Assembly: GCF_030161095.1 (NCBI RefSeq)
Contig: NZ_BSPP01000001.1
Span: 1-64,000, forward strand
DNA length: 64,000 nt
Origin: Cypionkella aquatica
GTDB taxonomy: Bacteria; Pseudomonadota; Alphaproteobacteria; Rhodobacterales; Rhodobacteraceae
Direction of reading: 5' to 3'
This document shows, in pieces, positions 63,559-64,000 of the stretch. The translations under genes were made by a program, and so were the position numbers. Each line of letters starts with the position of its first letter. Positions within the stretch are counted from its first letter, which is position 1. The notes under the pieces were generated by a model. It made no database searches. It was not told the origin of the DNA and saw nothing but the letters and a program-made list of their open reading frames with translations.

Positions 63559-64000
63559 CCCTCGACCTTTTGCAATTCTCGCCCGAAGTCGCCGCTGCCC
63601 GTGCCGCTGGCACTGCGATTGTGGCGCTGGAATCCACCATCATCACGCATGGCATGCCATTCCCGCAGAATGTTGAAGCTGCCCGCGCGGTCGAGGCGGA
63701 AATTCGCAAACACGGCGCCACACCTGCGACGATTGCGGTGATGGATGGGCGGATTCTGATCGGTTTAACGGATCAGCAGCTGGATGCTTTGGGGCAAGCG
63801 CAGCATGTGATGAAAATCTCGCGCGCAGATATTGCGGCCTGCATCGCCAAGGGCGCGGTCGGGGCGACGACGGTGGCGGCGACGATGATTTGTGCGCGGC
63901 TTGCGGGGATTGATGTGTTTGCCACGGGCGGTATTGGCGGCGTGCATCGCGGGGCCGAGACCTCGTTTGATATCTCTGCCGATCTGCCGGAACTGGGCGA
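63555..64000 (+). CDS. psuG: Pseudouridine-5'-phosphate glycosidase, N-terminal part (cut by window end)
   Basis: The first 148 residues of PsuG, which splits pseudouridine 5'-phosphate to uracil and ribose 5-phosphate. VALESTIITHGMPFPQNVEAA and KGAVGATTVAATMICARLAGIDVFATGGIGGVHRGAETSFDISADL are characteristic and include the catalytic Glu and Lys regions. The start overlaps the psuK stop. The frame is open at the window edge. Confidence 0.93.
   Translation, partial: MTLDLLQFSPEVAAARAAGTAIVALESTIITHGMPFPQNVEAARAVEAEIRKHGATPATIAVMDGRILIGLTDQQLDALGQAQHVMKISRADIAACIAKGAVGATTVAATMICARLAGIDVFATGGIGGVHRGAETSFDISADLPELG

Overview
The window is a chromosomal segment of a high-GC alphaproteobacterium, almost certainly a member of the Rhodobacterales (Rhodobacteraceae). 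The evidence is the DUF177-rpmF-plsX-fabH-ihfA-merR block, an IscR that lacks the three cluster-ligating cysteines, a two-segment-membrane CckA hybrid kinase with a CtrA-type box in front of it, a direct-repeat GTTC-N7-GTTC SOS box in front of recA, a SUF cluster that starts with iscR and a short cysteine desulfurase, and a eukaryote-type NADP isocitrate dehydrogenase. Genus cannot be fixed from the sequence alone. Most of the 64 kb is ordinary housekeeping chromosome; the unusual content lies in a few intergenic elements, one mosaic gene and the left edge.

Layout. 1-1.66 kb: the end of an integrated element (truncated HTH/excisionase-like gene, tyrosine integrase) abutting the 5' half of a broken tRNA-Gly(CCC). 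1.7-5.5 kb: secreted VWA protein, fasciclin protein, anti-sigma (RskA type) and ECF sigma factor. 5.6-9.3 kb: corrinoid-activation-type Fe-S/ASKHA protein with a cupin, dCTP deaminase, tRNA-Pro(GGG). 9.4-14.4 kb: merR, ihfA, fabH, plsX, rpmF, DUF177, and divergent bamE. 14.5-17.8 kb: OlsB-like acyltransferase, ABC-F ATPase, two small hypothetical genes. 17.8-21.7 kb: cysS-cimA-squalene/phytoene-synthase-like operon with 4-base overlaps; the 3' third of cysS is of foreign composition. 21.7-29.6 kb: GNAT, MFS, alkA-esterase, glucokinase with LacI regulator, LysR/PhyH dioxygenase pair, class I glutamine amidotransferase. 29.7-33.1 kb: guaB, exoD, RsmB-type methyltransferase. 33.2-39.9 kb: cckA, recA, alaS, DUF1330. 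40-45.5 kb: class II amidotransferase, glycosyltransferase, typA, YitT protein, an alanine-rich membrane protein preceded by a 24-residue membrane microprotein. 45.7-48.6 kb: icd, HD hydrolase, small conserved-looking protein, alpha/beta hydrolase. 48.7-56.8 kb: Fe-S assembly operon iscR-iscS-sufB-(methyltransferase-like)-sufC-sufD-YIP1-YIP1-sufS. 56.8-60.8 kb: tRNA-Arg(CCG), rpe, a LuxR-type solo, a terminated non-coding region followed by two perfect palindromes, then tsf and rpsB on the other strand. 61-64 kb: sthA, a highly structured intergenic element, psuK and the start of psuG.

How the genes work together. The Fe-S block is one transcription unit under an IscR-like palindrome and builds clusters through SufBCD with two cysteine desulfurases. 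The rpmF-plsX-fabH block couples ribosomal protein L32 with phospholipid and fatty-acid initiation. cckA and recA each carry a recognisable control site (CtrA and LexA). No complete new defence, biosynthetic or mobile system is visible. The best candidates for something undescribed are the structured element upstream of psuKG, the three palindromes of the form TGTCC-N6-GGACA, the microprotein upstream of the alanine-rich membrane protein, the terminated non-coding region after the LuxR solo, and the mosaic cysS.
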